NCBI GenBank assembly: GCA_014378195.1
Contig: JACMOC010000050.1
Span: 1-64,000 of the forward strand
Direction of reading: 5' to 3'
DNA length: 64,000 bases
Origin: Oligoflexus sp.
GTDB lineage: Bacteria; Bdellovibrionota_B; Oligoflexia; Oligoflexales; Oligoflexaceae
The position numbers and the translations under genes are program-made. This document shows positions 51,991 through 61,052 of this stretch, one piece after another. The notes below the pieces were generated by a model, which saw nothing but the letters and a program-made list of their open reading frames with translations, had not been told where the DNA came from and did not search any database. Numbering within the stretch: position 1 is the stretch's first letter; the number at the start of each line of letters is the position of its first letter.

Positions 51991-52650
51991 TCATTTACAA
52001 TCAAGACACTGCCACTCGACAACCCCATCACCGCCACCGAACCTCACATTCGTGTATTTTTCGATATCGATCAAAAACCCTGTTTTTTTGCTGTTCGCAG
52101 TGCAACATCCGTCACAATCGGAGTCGGAGCATTCGTCATATACGGTCGCGTCGATTGTGTGAGTGCCTTGGCGTAAACGAAGCGTCTTAAGTTTGTACTG
52201 CGCAAAATCTTTGGCATGGATCGATATGATGTTGTGCTCTTTAACCCATGTTTCCGGCATTTTGTCGGGAAGCGCCGCAAACTGGCCCTCCCATGTACAG
52301 CCATTGTACTGCACACATTCTTCGCTGCCCGGATCGGGATAGGATTCGTAATTTGTGAGATCAGCTTTGGACCACGTGCCTGAATCCGCTTGCATGACTT
52401 GTGTCGCAGGGGAAACGGGTGCCGGAGTCGAAGGCCTAGAGGATGCGGGCGTTTGAGCCGGACTTTGAGTTTCGGTTTGGGATTCGGTCTGATTTTGCGT
52501 TTGCGATTCTGTCTGCGTTTCAGCATGAGCTCCCTGAGTCGATACCGACAGCGGCACTACTGAGGGCGCTTTTGAGGTGCAGGCCGGAGCGGAAACAAAA
52601 GTGAGTGTAAGTATGGAAATAAAGGATGATTTAACGAGTGATGATATCAA
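51991..52650 (-). CDS. Lipoprotein with Gln/Thr repeat and expansin-like domain
   Basis: A 219-residue protein starting at TTG behind GAGGAAAC. The signal has a lipobox APACTS. A linker made of TESQTQNQTESQTETQ-type repeats follows. The C-terminal ~120 residues contain TYESYPD-type, VQYNGCTWEGQF, TIDATVYDECSDSDC and CCTANSKKTGF, with many Cys and a VRFGGGDG tail. They resemble the double-psi barrel of expansin/barwin-like proteins, as also seen in the lipoprotein at 4287. It may loosen a polysaccharide or peptidoglycan network. Family assignment tentative. Confidence 0.6.
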   Translation of the reverse strand: MISSLVKSSFISILTLTFVSAPACTSKAPSVVPLSVSTQGAHAETQTESQTQNQTESQTETQSPAQTPASSRPSTPAPVSPATQVMQADSGTWSKADLTNYESYPDPGSEECVQYNGCTWEGQFAALPDKMPETWVKEHNIISIHAKDFAQYKLKTLRLRQGTHTIDATVYDECSDSDCDGCCTANSKKTGFLIDIEKYTNVRFGGGDGVVEWQCLDCK

Positions 52651-52708
52651 GAAGAGTTTCCTCGCCGAGGTTTGGAAGGCTCTTCTATTCTATCATACTA
52701 CTGCGGAA

Positions 52709-55318
52709 TTAAGATTTGGGTGTTTCAAGAAGGCTTTTCGAAACCACTTCGTAAACATCGCTCGACAGTGGTCCGTGTTCCGAGATTCTCTTTAAATTCG
52801 TGATCATAAGGCCTTGTCGAACGGCATCAAACTTCTGGTAGCGACTCAGGAGTCCGGCAAGCTTTGCCGCTACTTGTGAGTTGGTCCTGTCGATTTTGAT
52901 CACGTAATCCGAAACCAATGCATAACCCGCACCGGAAGGATGATGGAATCCAAACGGATTGCCTTTGGCAAACGAGCGGAATACCGAGTACACCCGATTT
53001 GGGTTGTACATATCAAAATCCCGGTGTTTTACAAGCGCTTGAACATGCTGCAGAACGTCGGGGTGATTGGAACCGGCTTGCGCTGCAAACCATTTATCAA
53101 TCACGAGTGGGTCGTGGTGCCACTTCGTGTAAAAGTCTTTCAAAAATACATTCCGTTCGGAGTCGGTCGACGACGCGATAAGTATGAGGGCTGCTATCGA
53201 ATCCGTCATAGTCTTGGCTTCGCGAAAGTGTGTCTTCACAAGTGCCAAAGCTTCAGGCGATTCGGTGGCGGCGAGGAGTCCCAAACAGGTGTTTCGCAGC
53301 TCGCGACGGGCACTGGATGCCTGGTCCATCGCTGCCGCATCTGCGTTCTTCAGAGTCTTGTAAGTCGCCTGGAGATCGGGAGCCACGGCCGTCGCGAGTT
53401 GGTTGAGATATCGTTTATGATCTTGATACAGGCGATCGATGTCGATTGACTCCTGGCTGTTCAGCAAGGTGTCGACGGTGGGGGTCTGCAAAGTTAAAGA
53501 ACTTAGATAAGGGTCTTTTTCAGGTGTTTTGAGCAGACTGCGAAAGGCTTCAACGTATTCTCTCGGCAGTTCTGCTTTGCCGATCATGTGTTCCGCCAGG
53601 GTTTGGGCGGCTTCGTATTTATTGAACGAATCGGTCTCGGCAGCAAGACTGATCAGGAGCTCGTTTTGAGTCGTTTGCGTTTTCAAACGAACGGGCGCCG
53701 TGAAGCCGCGGAGAAGGGAAGGGATGGCATTTGAAGAGATACCTGTGAACGCAAAACTCTGCTCTCTTTCGGTGATTTCAAGGAGATGTTCGTGTTGCGA
53801 CCTACCGTTGATCGTACTCGTCAAGGCCTTTTGGTCCACGCCGAGGAATGCGACGCGGAAGGGAATAAGAAGGGGTTTTTTGTGTGTCTGGCCCGGTGTG
53901 TCGGGCTGCTCTTGTTTGATAGTGAGGGTCACACCATCAGGCGAAACGCTACGTGACACCTGCAGAGTCGGAGTGCCGGCTTGCTGATACCACAGTTTAA
54001 ACTGATCCAGTTTTCGACCGGTCGTCTCCTCGATGACTTTGATCATATCTTCCACGGTGACGGCCTGACCATCAAAACGGCGGAAATATTCCGTCATGGC
54101 TTTGTGGTAAAGGTCTTTGCCTAAAAGCGAATAATACATTCGTACGATCTCGGCGCCTTTTTCATAGACCGTCGCTGTATAGAAGTTATTGATCTCAATA
54201 TAACTTTCGGGTCGGACCGAATGCGACATTGGCCCATCATCCTCAGGAAACTGATGATCGCGCAGGCGTCTCACGTCGAGAATGCGTTTCACCGCTTCTG
54301 AACCATGATGAGCCGAAAATTGCTGGTCTCGGAAAACAGTCAGACCTTCTTTGAGGCTCAACTGAAACCAGTCGCGAAGCGTGACGCGGTTTCCCGACCA
54401 GTTGTGGAAATACTCATGGCCGATGATACCGAGTATATTTTCGTAATCTTTGTCGGTCGCTGTTTCGGGGCTGGCAAGCACGTATTTTGAGTTAAAGATA
54501 TTGAGGCCTTTGTTTTCCATGGCCCCCATATTGAAATCATTCACCGCGACTATCATAAAACGATCGAGGTCATATTCCAGGCCGTAGGTTTCTTCGTCCC
54601 ACTTCATAGACTTTTGAATGGCCGTAAATGCAAAGCTGCACTTCGCGAGATTTTCTTTTTCAACATAGATATGAAGTCCAATTGTGCGGCCGCTCTTGGT
54701 GATATAGGTATCGTTCCGGTGGCCTAAATCGCCTGCAACAAGAGCAAAAAGATAACAGGGCTTGGGAAAAGGGTCGTGCCACCGAACTTCGTGACGACCA
54801 TCAGGAAGCACGTGTTCTTCCATGAGGTTGCCGTTGCTGAGCAGAACCGGGTATTCAGCTTTGTTCGCACGAATGATCGTCTCAAATTCCGCCATAACAT
54901 CGGGGCGGTCGAGATAATAGGTGAAACGACGGAAGCCCTGGGCTTCGCATTGCGTGAAAAATGCACCGCGTGAGAGGTAGAGGCCTTCCAGCGCGGTGTT
55001 GTTTTTGGGGCATAAATCCGTGGCGATTTCGAGTGAGAAACGTTCCGGCAGATCATCGAGATGAAGATGCTCCGCATCATGGAAAAAGCTGTCCAGAGGC
55101 TTGGTTTTGCCGTCGATTTTGAGACTTGTGAGCCTTAAGTCTTTGCCATCGAGCTTAAGGCTGTGATCATGGCCGGGGTTGTGTTCGTATTCAACCCGCG
55201 AATGGACCGTTGTGTGATCAGGATCGAGGTCGATGGTAAGGCACACTTTTCTCGCCCAATATGAAGGCTGGCGATAGTCGGACAGTTGGATGGCTTTGAT
55301 TTCGTCACGGTTTTTCAT
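52709..55318 (-). CDS. pepN: Aminopeptidase N (M1 family)
   Basis: An 869-residue zinc metallopeptidase: GAMENKGLN substrate motif, HEYFHNWSGNRVT zinc His/Glu and SLKEGLTVFRDQQF with the third ligand. The N-terminal DHSLKLDGKDLRLTS and the C-terminal HPDVLQHVQALVKHRDFD match E. coli PepN. AAGGAAAATCC precedes the ATG. The upstream 467-residue gene ends 18 bases before it, so they may be co-transcribed. Confidence 0.95.
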   Translation of the reverse strand: MKNRDEIKAIQLSDYRQPSYWARKVCLTIDLDPDHTTVHSRVEYEHNPGHDHSLKLDGKDLRLTSLKIDGKTKPLDSFFHDAEHLHLDDLPERFSLEIATDLCPKNNTALEGLYLSRGAFFTQCEAQGFRRFTYYLDRPDVMAEFETIIRANKAEYPVLLSNGNLMEEHVLPDGRHEVRWHDPFPKPCYLFALVAGDLGHRNDTYITKSGRTIGLHIYVEKENLAKCSFAFTAIQKSMKWDEETYGLEYDLDRFMIVAVNDFNMGAMENKGLNIFNSKYVLASPETATDKDYENILGIIGHEYFHNWSGNRVTLRDWFQLSLKEGLTVFRDQQFSAHHGSEAVKRILDVRRLRDHQFPEDDGPMSHSVRPESYIEINNFYTATVYEKGAEIVRMYYSLLGKDLYHKAMTEYFRRFDGQAVTVEDMIKVIEETTGRKLDQFKLWYQQAGTPTLQVSRSVSPDGVTLTIKQEQPDTPGQTHKKPLLIPFRVAFLGVDQKALTSTINGRSQHEHLLEITEREQSFAFTGISSNAIPSLLRGFTAPVRLKTQTTQNELLISLAAETDSFNKYEAAQTLAEHMIGKAELPREYVEAFRSLLKTPEKDPYLSSLTLQTPTVDTLLNSQESIDIDRLYQDHKRYLNQLATAVAPDLQATYKTLKNADAAAMDQASSARRELRNTCLGLLAATESPEALALVKTHFREAKTMTDSIAALILIASSTDSERNVFLKDFYTKWHHDPLVIDKWFAAQAGSNHPDVLQHVQALVKHRDFDMYNPNRVYSVFRSFAKGNPFGFHHPSGAGYALVSDYVIKIDRTNSQVAAKLAGLLSRYQKFDAVRQGLMITNLKRISEHGPLSSDVYEVVSKSLLETPKS

Positions 55319-55336
55319 AGGGATTTTCCTTGTGAC

Positions 55337-56740
55337 TCACGCCAGACGGCGACGCACGAAATAAAGGGTGCCAAGAGTCAAAAAGAGCCCTAAGCCGACT
55401 GTTAAAATGAAGTGGTTCCGAAACATTTCGAGGCACAGTACCGGGGCCCATAGTATACCGCGTGTCAAAGCCCGGGCCCATTCGTGCGTTTTGATCCAAG
55501 CGGCCAAAGGCGGGCTGCTTCGGTAATAGGTCTGGACCAGATGTTTCCCTAAGCTTGTTTTGAGCAGGTAAGCATCACGAAACCAACGCAGGATATCGAT
55601 GTGAGGATCGAGAGCCGAACCGTAGGCTGCAGTTGCAATAAAACATGAGGGATCACCGGTTGTGGGTTCGGGGCCTCCATTGATTTGGACAAGAGTTGCG
55701 GCATCGGATGGGGATCCGATGACACACGACAACGCAGTGCCTTCCGGAAGATACTGGAGAACGATAGCGTAAGGACCGTTGGCAACTGTAATGCCTGTAA
55801 ATCCGAGGCTCGATTCTGTTAGGGATGCCGTGGTTTGGCTTGCGATACCAGCGGCTGCGATGCCTGCTGTATTGAGTGTTATGGCTACGTCCGCAGGTGT
55901 ACAGGTTACCGAGCAGGTAGGGCTATCCGTGTCGAGTCCGGCAGGAACGACGTTACAGGACGCTGGTGAAGGAGGCGTGGCAGTCGGGTCGGCAACATAG
56001 GTCGTCGCTGGAATCGAAGGAAGAGTCTCGGCGTTATTTAAATTTGGAATCAGTATCCCATAAACCGCCGTTGGGGCGTTGGTTGACCCATCTTTGTAAG
56101 CAACAGTTGCTTTGGGGGACCAGGCGGCTATGAGTGACTTGGGAGTCGGATAAGCGCCAAGGACACTGACCGGATCTTTTACGCCTGAACCGAGAGTGGC
56201 AACAATATCGAGTTTGTCCTTGTTGCCGTTGGCCGAGATCTTTTCGGGAAACAATCGAAGGAATACCTTCTGACCGACAGGAAAGGCATTGACCGCATCG
56301 TCTAAAAGAATGGTGACGACATAAGAGTGAATCGTAGGATTAGCAATGTCGGTTGTAACTATCGTGCCATTTGTAGCAAAGTTAGCGAGTTGGGTTGTTG
56401 ATACATAAATTCCTGTCTGAGGCGTCGGCTTTCGAGTCAAAGTATAAAGGACTTTAACGTCTGTTTCGCCGCATACAGTCTGGGTCGGTAACGTAGGCAG
56501 ACAGATGTCGAGGTGATTCGTCATCGCCTGCTGCACTTCTGAAACCGAACTCGTCAGAACGCCGAGAGCAGAATTGTCAGTCGGAGTTACGCTCGTAAAA
56601 TTGAGCGTCAGAGCAATTTCTTTAGGATTGGAACGATTCCGTGTCGCCGTCACGGTCCCGAAGTCCAAAGCGAAAGCGGTTGAATAAAGCGTGAAGGCTA
56701 GAGCGAAAAAAGAACAGTTTAATAAGCTGCGTTTAAACAC
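55337..56740 (-). CDS. CFI-box C-terminal surface protein
   Basis: A 467-residue protein (GTG start) with a signal peptide (SFFALAFTLYSTAFA). The long beta-rich Thr/Ala/Val region has Cys pairs (CLPTLPTQTVC, CNVV...CSVTC). The C-terminus has the CFI-box signature: CFIATAAYGS, then LRWFRDAYLLKTSLGKHLVQTYYRSSPPLAAWI (partial quote: RDAYLL, YYRSSPP). It is followed by a membrane helix (FILTVGLGLFLTLGTLYF) and RRR. This tail is a recognised C-terminal sorting-type domain of unknown partner. The protein probably goes to the cell surface. Precedes pepN by 18 bases. Confidence 0.75.
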   Translation of the reverse strand: MFKRSLLNCSFFALAFTLYSTAFALDFGTVTATRNRSNPKEIALTLNFTSVTPTDNSALGVLTSSVSEVQQAMTNHLDICLPTLPTQTVCGETDVKVLYTLTRKPTPQTGIYVSTTQLANFATNGTIVTTDIANPTIHSYVVTILLDDAVNAFPVGQKVFLRLFPEKISANGNKDKLDIVATLGSGVKDPVSVLGAYPTPKSLIAAWSPKATVAYKDGSTNAPTAVYGILIPNLNNAETLPSIPATTYVADPTATPPSPASCNVVPAGLDTDSPTCSVTCTPADVAITLNTAGIAAAGIASQTTASLTESSLGFTGITVANGPYAIVLQYLPEGTALSCVIGSPSDAATLVQINGGPEPTTGDPSCFIATAAYGSALDPHIDILRWFRDAYLLKTSLGKHLVQTYYRSSPPLAAWIKTHEWARALTRGILWAPVLCLEMFRNHFILTVGLGLFLTLGTLYFVRRRLA

Positions 56741-56848
56741 AGGAGATCTCGCTTTCTAGGGATGCGTTGAGGTCATTTGTGTCCTACGCATCTTCTCTAG
56801 GAATCGTCTGTTGTGTCAAGCAGCTTACGGTGGAAGGAAAGATGGGGT

Positions 56849-57850
56849 TTATTTCAGCTGGTCACGTATTGTCAGCTTTTTCAGGTCGAACTCCATGCCG
56901 TCGTAAGCAAGGAGTATGTTTGGGCCTTCGGGTTGCTTCAAATCCTGCCAAATCGCCTTGTAGCCGGCGAGTTTAGTTGAGCGGTAATCGATGGCCTCGG
57001 TGAGCATGGACCGCTCTTTATCTTCGGATGCTCTGGGGTCGTGATGAGTCATGATGATGTTGCGAATTCCCTCGCGCAACGCAAGCTCGACACCGATAGG
57101 AGGGCTGCAGTGACCCCAATCATAACGGCTGGCAAGCTCGTCCATTTCGTACTGACCGTCGAATACCAACACGTCGAGGTTCTGGTAGAACGGCAAATCA
57201 CGGTCTAGATCGGAACGTGTGAAGCGCTTGTATTCGCCATCAACGCCTATCGCAAGCGAACAGCCTTCCGCATCAAAGCGATAACCAAACGATCCGCCAG
57301 GATGGTCCAGTGAAAAAGGTGTAATTGTAAGCCCATCAAAACTGATGGGCACGTAAGGTTTGATTTGCTTAAATTCAATGCTTGCGCCCAGCTTGGCCCA
57401 CTTCACTGGAAAATTAATTCCGTTAAATTGAATGCGCACATATTCAGGCGCATGCGGATGGACATGATAAATAGTTATTTTTGTCCCGGGTATATAGAGT
57501 GGGACAAAAAACGGCATCCCCATGATGTGGTCCCAATGGAGATGGGTCAAAAAGATATGAAATTCCGTTCGACCCTGAGCCATGACCTCTGATGAGGCAT
57601 CTGCAAAGCCTGTGCCCATGTCAACAAATATACGCGAGTTTTTATGGTGGATTTCGTTGCACGTGGTATTGCCTCCGTAGACGAGAGGCGTTGATAAGTC
57701 ACCGTCTCGGATGGCATTACGGAATTCACTGATGGTACTCAGCCCGGCTTTTTCAGCATCTTTGGCATACTTATCCACGAGATTCACAAAGGTTTTGTGA
57801 TCAATCGCTCTGGGTAAAGACCCACGTGTTCCCCACATGTGCAACTTCAC
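56849..57850 (-). CDS. Metallo-beta-lactamase-fold phosphodiesterase-like hydrolase
   Basis: A 333-residue enzyme (GTG start after AAAGGG; an ATG is 12 bases on). Zinc motif HLHWDH (in FLTHLHWDHIMGMPFF), FVDMGTG, DHPGGSFGYRF and TDHHDP-type NIIMTHHDPRA. The layout resembles class-II cAMP phosphodiesterase/PhnP-type hydrolases. The substrate cannot be told. Divergent from rpsP. Confidence 0.75.
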   Translation of the reverse strand: MKLHMWGTRGSLPRAIDHKTFVNLVDKYAKDAEKAGLSTISEFRNAIRDGDLSTPLVYGGNTTCNEIHHKNSRIFVDMGTGFADASSEVMAQGRTEFHIFLTHLHWDHIMGMPFFVPLYIPGTKITIYHVHPHAPEYVRIQFNGINFPVKWAKLGASIEFKQIKPYVPISFDGLTITPFSLDHPGGSFGYRFDAEGCSLAIGVDGEYKRFTRSDLDRDLPFYQNLDVLVFDGQYEMDELASRYDWGHCSPPIGVELALREGIRNIIMTHHDPRASEDKERSMLTEAIDYRSTKLAGYKAIWQDLKQPEGPNILLAYDGMEFDLKKLTIRDQLK

Positions 57851-57963
57851 GGTGGACCCTTTCTGGATAGCCGGTACTGATATACAAATCTTACCAAAGG
57901 CCTCTTCTAAGTACTATATCTTGATTAATTGACATACATCATCTAGCGCTGCCCTTCTCAAAT

Positions 57964-57992
57964 TTGACTGTGCTCGGGCAGGAGTCTAAAAC
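57964..57992 (+). promoter_or_regulatory. Putative rpsP operon promoter
   Basis: TTGACT (57964-57969) and TAAAAC (57987-57992) are separated by 17 bases, about 135 bases before the rpsP ATG. The remaining leader to 58127 may contain control elements, but I see no recognised riboswitch. Confidence 0.5.
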
Positions 57993-58127
57993 ACCACGTT
58001 TTTGGGCTAGAAAGTCGACCAGGACTTTGCTATAGAGTTGTTCCTTATAGGAATCGGCACACCGCAAGGTCGTGCAACTGAAATCTGTTGCTGACAGATC
58101 AGACACCTGAGAGAGAATGGAGTTATA

Positions 58128-58394
58128 ATGCTGACCATACGTCTACAGCGCCACGGATCAACTCATCGTCCTTTTTACCATCTCGTTGCAACAGATTCTC
58201 GCAACTCACGCGATGGCAAATTTATTGAAAAACTTGGCTACTACGATCCAAGCGCTGAGCCTTCGATTGTTGAGCTCAAAGTTGACCGTATTACTCATTG
58301 GTACGAACGCGGCGCAAACGTATCAAGCGCTGTAGCAAGTATCTTCCGTGCGAAAAGCATCAAGCTTGAGCGCGCTAAAACACATAAGCATTAA
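58128..58394 (+). CDS. rpsP: 30S ribosomal protein S16
   Basis: An 88-residue ribosomal protein. It begins MLTIRLQRHGSTHRPFYHLV and contains KFIEKLGYYDPSAEP, a hallmark of S16, with RITHWYERGANVS. GGAGTTATA precedes the ATG. First gene of the rpsP-rimM-trmD operon. Confidence 0.97.
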   Translation: MLTIRLQRHGSTHRPFYHLVATDSRNSRDGKFIEKLGYYDPSAEPSIVELKVDRITHWYERGANVSSAVASIFRAKSIKLERAKTHKH

Positions 58395-58408
58395 TCGCTA
58401 GGAACGCT

Positions 58409-58939
58409 GTGCAAAAACGGTGGATTCAGCTTGGCATCGTTGGTAAGGCTCATGGCCTCAACGGTGCGTTTTTCGTTTCTCAAAGAGACGAGGAAATCCC
58501 AGACGGGCTCAAAACTCTTCGCATCGGTCCCTCTGTCGAGACGGCCAAGACTTTTACAATCAAATCATCGCGTTGGCAAAACGATCGGCCTGTCATGCTC
58601 TGTAGCGAAATTGCATCGCGAGAAGCAGCGGAAGCCATTTGTCACCAGCCTATCTGGGCTGACCGCGACGATATGGAAATTGACGAAGAGGAAGAGTACT
58701 TCTGGAGCGATATCGTCGGCAAGGAAGTCAAAGATTCCCAAGGCACATTCTTCGGCACTATCAGTGAAGTAGCCAATTATGGCGCCTCTGATATTGTGTT
58801 GATCGAAGATGGTAAAGGCCGGACGGTCGAAGTTCCTTTTGTAGAGTTCTATTTTGACATGGGCTTTGACTTAGATGGGACCGAGATTCGTTTGATCGTC
58901 CTTTCCGAAGTTTTTGATGACACTTGGACGACTCAGTGA
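58409..58939 (+). CDS. rimM: Ribosome maturation factor RimM
   Basis: A 176-residue protein (GTG start with TAGGA). The N-terminal barrel (LGIVGKAHGLNGAFFV) is followed by a PRC-barrel domain (FWSDIVGKEV, EVPFVEFYFD). It aids 30S maturation by binding S19. Stop overlaps the trmD start (GTGA). Confidence 0.95.
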   Translation: MQKRWIQLGIVGKAHGLNGAFFVSQRDEEIPDGLKTLRIGPSVETAKTFTIKSSRWQNDRPVMLCSEIASREAAEAICHQPIWADRDDMEIDEEEEYFWSDIVGKEVKDSQGTFFGTISEVANYGASDIVLIEDGKGRTVEVPFVEFYFDMGFDLDGTEIRLIVLSEVFDDTWTTQ

Positions 58940-59649
58940 CCGTCAGAACATTCGCTTTCATCACTGTCCATCCCGCATTTATCGAAGCCTACGCGAAGTT
59001 CGGTGTGTTTCGCGCTGCGGAACGCGCCTCCATCGCGATTCAGCCCATCAATCTCCGGCAATTCGCAGTCGATAAACATGGTTCGGTCGACGACGCTCCT
59101 TTTGGGGGTGGCGACGGAATGGTGCTCAGGCCCGAGCCGCTCGTTGCGGCTCTAGAGCCTTTTACGCGTCCCAGGAAAGTGTTTGTCACAAGCCCGAGCG
59201 GGCGTCCCTGGACGCAAGCGGACGCAGCGCTTCATGCTGCGAGCGGCGACGATCTCATCTTTATCTCGGGGCGGTTTGCGGGCATCGATGATCGTTTTCT
59301 TGCGCTTTATGTCGACGAAGAAATCTCACTGGGTGACTTTGTCATTTCGGGGGGCGAACTCGCTTGTCTGACGCTTGCCGACTCCGTGCTGCGTCTCATA
59401 CCGGGTGTCCTTGGCAACCAACAGAGTGCGAAGGAGGATTCGTTTGGCACCGAGCTCGACAGCCTTCTGGAGTATCCTCTCTATACAAGGCCGCTTGAGT
59501 TTGAAGGCCTGACGGTTCCTGATGTGTTGCTCTCCGGTGACCATAAAAAAATCGCCGAATGGCGCAGAGCCGAGGCTTTAAAAAAGACCGAGCGCCTTCG
59601 GCCCGATCTTTTTGAAATCTATAAAACCAAAAATCCATCTAAAAGATAA
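58936..59649 (+). CDS. trmD: tRNA (guanine-37-N1)-methyltransferase
   Basis: A 237-residue SPOUT methyltransferase. The start is best taken as GTG at 58936, overlapping the rimM stop by 4 bp; a TTG at 58924 also exists. Motifs GGGDGMVLRPEPL, ISGRFAGIDDRF and ISLGDFVISGGEL form the trefoil-knot SAM site. It methylates G37 of tRNAs. The usual rplS does not follow: the next gene is on the opposite strand. Confidence 0.95.
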   Translation: MTVRTFAFITVHPAFIEAYAKFGVFRAAERASIAIQPINLRQFAVDKHGSVDDAPFGGGDGMVLRPEPLVAALEPFTRPRKVFVTSPSGRPWTQADAALHAASGDDLIFISGRFAGIDDRFLALYVDEEISLGDFVISGGELACLTLADSVLRLIPGVLGNQQSAKEDSFGTELDSLLEYPLYTRPLEFEGLTVPDVLLSGDHKKIAEWRRAEALKKTERLRPDLFEIYKTKNPSKR

Positions 59650-61026
59650 TCAAGGGTTTTGAGCGGCATTCAAACGTCGATACACTTGCTCTAAAGCTCG
59701 TTTCGATTTCGCTTTGCTGATCATTAGGCCGTTCAGCATGCTGCGCAGTTCGGCGTCCTGCTGCAGGTCTATAGCTTTCGGAAAGCTCGGCTGATCCATT
59801 GTTTTGTGGATGGGCGCGATCAGGAGGTCCTTCATCGCGACAGTCGTGAAATTACTTGGAAAGACAGCTCCTAAACGCGCGAGACGCTGCCATGTAGCAG
59901 GCGGAAGTTTAGCCGCGTGCCCGTCGAGAATCACGCTGGTCCCGCCCAGCGTCTTCACGAAACTTCGCCAAAGGCGAAAACGCATCGGCATTGAAATCGC
60001 ATTGGTCTCGCTGAAGGTAAACCAGGCTTTGGGCGGCATTCTCAGCAACCAGCGCGTTGGATACCGGAGAGGTACGAGAGCCTGTGGACTTGTGGCGGGC
60101 GGTGCCTTTTTCGTGAGGAAGACTTCAAAGTTGTTTTCAAAACGTCGATCCGCAACGCGGCTTTCAAGGTCTTTAAGTTTTGGAAAGATGAGCAGTGGAT
60201 TTTTCAGGTCATCAAGTTCGGCATAACGATCAAAGAGGCCCATGCATTCGAGATCCGCACTCGCAAAAGCTTCGAGCCAATAATTGACGGGCAGGCGCGC
60301 TTCGCGGGCATGAAAAAACGTATCCACAAAGCGTGCGGAATGGTGGAGTATGCTTGCTTTCATGGGTGTTAATCGCTCGGCAAACATAGGGTTTGTGCGC
60401 ATTAAGTGAATCAAAATCTTGAGTGCCGAATCAAGGTCCTTGCGATCGAAAGGCGAGAGCCCAAGCAAAGCAAAGCTTCTTTGGATATGGCGAATCCAGG
60501 TCCTTGCCCCACTATTATAAACCATCACACGCATCGTTGCGCCAGGCAGCATGAGGTCATGGAGGCGTTTTAAAGCATGTTTTGGGTTGGCAAGGTGATG
60601 CAATACACCGTAGCTATCGATGTGCCCTATATTTTCCGGCATTTTAAACAAGGGGTCTTCGAGATTTCCGGCTCGCCAGTGAAAGGCGTGCGGTCTCAGA
60701 AAGGAGCGCATGCGCGCCCTTTGTAAGTTGCGTTCGGAGATATCGATCGCGAAAATAGGATGCGTGATCGGTTCCCAGAACGACAATACAAAGGGGAGGA
60801 TATCACCGCTGCCGGCGATTAGGATCGGAGCATCGACTCGCGTAAAAACGGGAGCGGCGCGACCTCGCTCCTTGAGGAGCTGCGCACTAAACAGAGAATT
60901 GGACGCATAGGCTTCTTGCGTCCTCAACGGAATGAAAAGACTGTAATCGGGATAGGGGTAAGTCTCATACTGTATCTTGACCCGCGAGTTGATATCGAGG
61001 CCAACGCTGTTCCGCACATTATCCAT
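59650..61026 (-). CDS. Class I SAM-dependent methyltransferase
   Basis: A 458-residue protein (AGAGGGA before the ATG). The core methyltransferase lies at ~60-200: APILIAGSGDILPF (SAM loop), IFAIDISERNLQRARM, SYGVLHHLANPKHALKRL and LPGATMRVMVYN. A long C-terminal helical region (~200-458) is unusual and may bind substrate. Its stop is immediately beside the trmD stop. Substrate unknown; it resembles protein- or lipid-modifying methyltransferases only in general form. Confidence 0.7.
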   Translation of the reverse strand: MDNVRNSVGLDINSRVKIQYETYPYPDYSLFIPLRTQEAYASNSLFSAQLLKERGRAAPVFTRVDAPILIAGSGDILPFVLSFWEPITHPIFAIDISERNLQRARMRSFLRPHAFHWRAGNLEDPLFKMPENIGHIDSYGVLHHLANPKHALKRLHDLMLPGATMRVMVYNSGARTWIRHIQRSFALLGLSPFDRKDLDSALKILIHLMRTNPMFAERLTPMKASILHHSARFVDTFFHAREARLPVNYWLEAFASADLECMGLFDRYAELDDLKNPLLIFPKLKDLESRVADRRFENNFEVFLTKKAPPATSPQALVPLRYPTRWLLRMPPKAWFTFSETNAISMPMRFRLWRSFVKTLGGTSVILDGHAAKLPPATWQRLARLGAVFPSNFTTVAMKDLLIAPIHKTMDQPSFPKAIDLQQDAELRSMLNGLMISKAKSKRALEQVYRRLNAAQNP

Positions 61027-61052
61027 CCGATCATCCCTCTATCTCGTGACCA

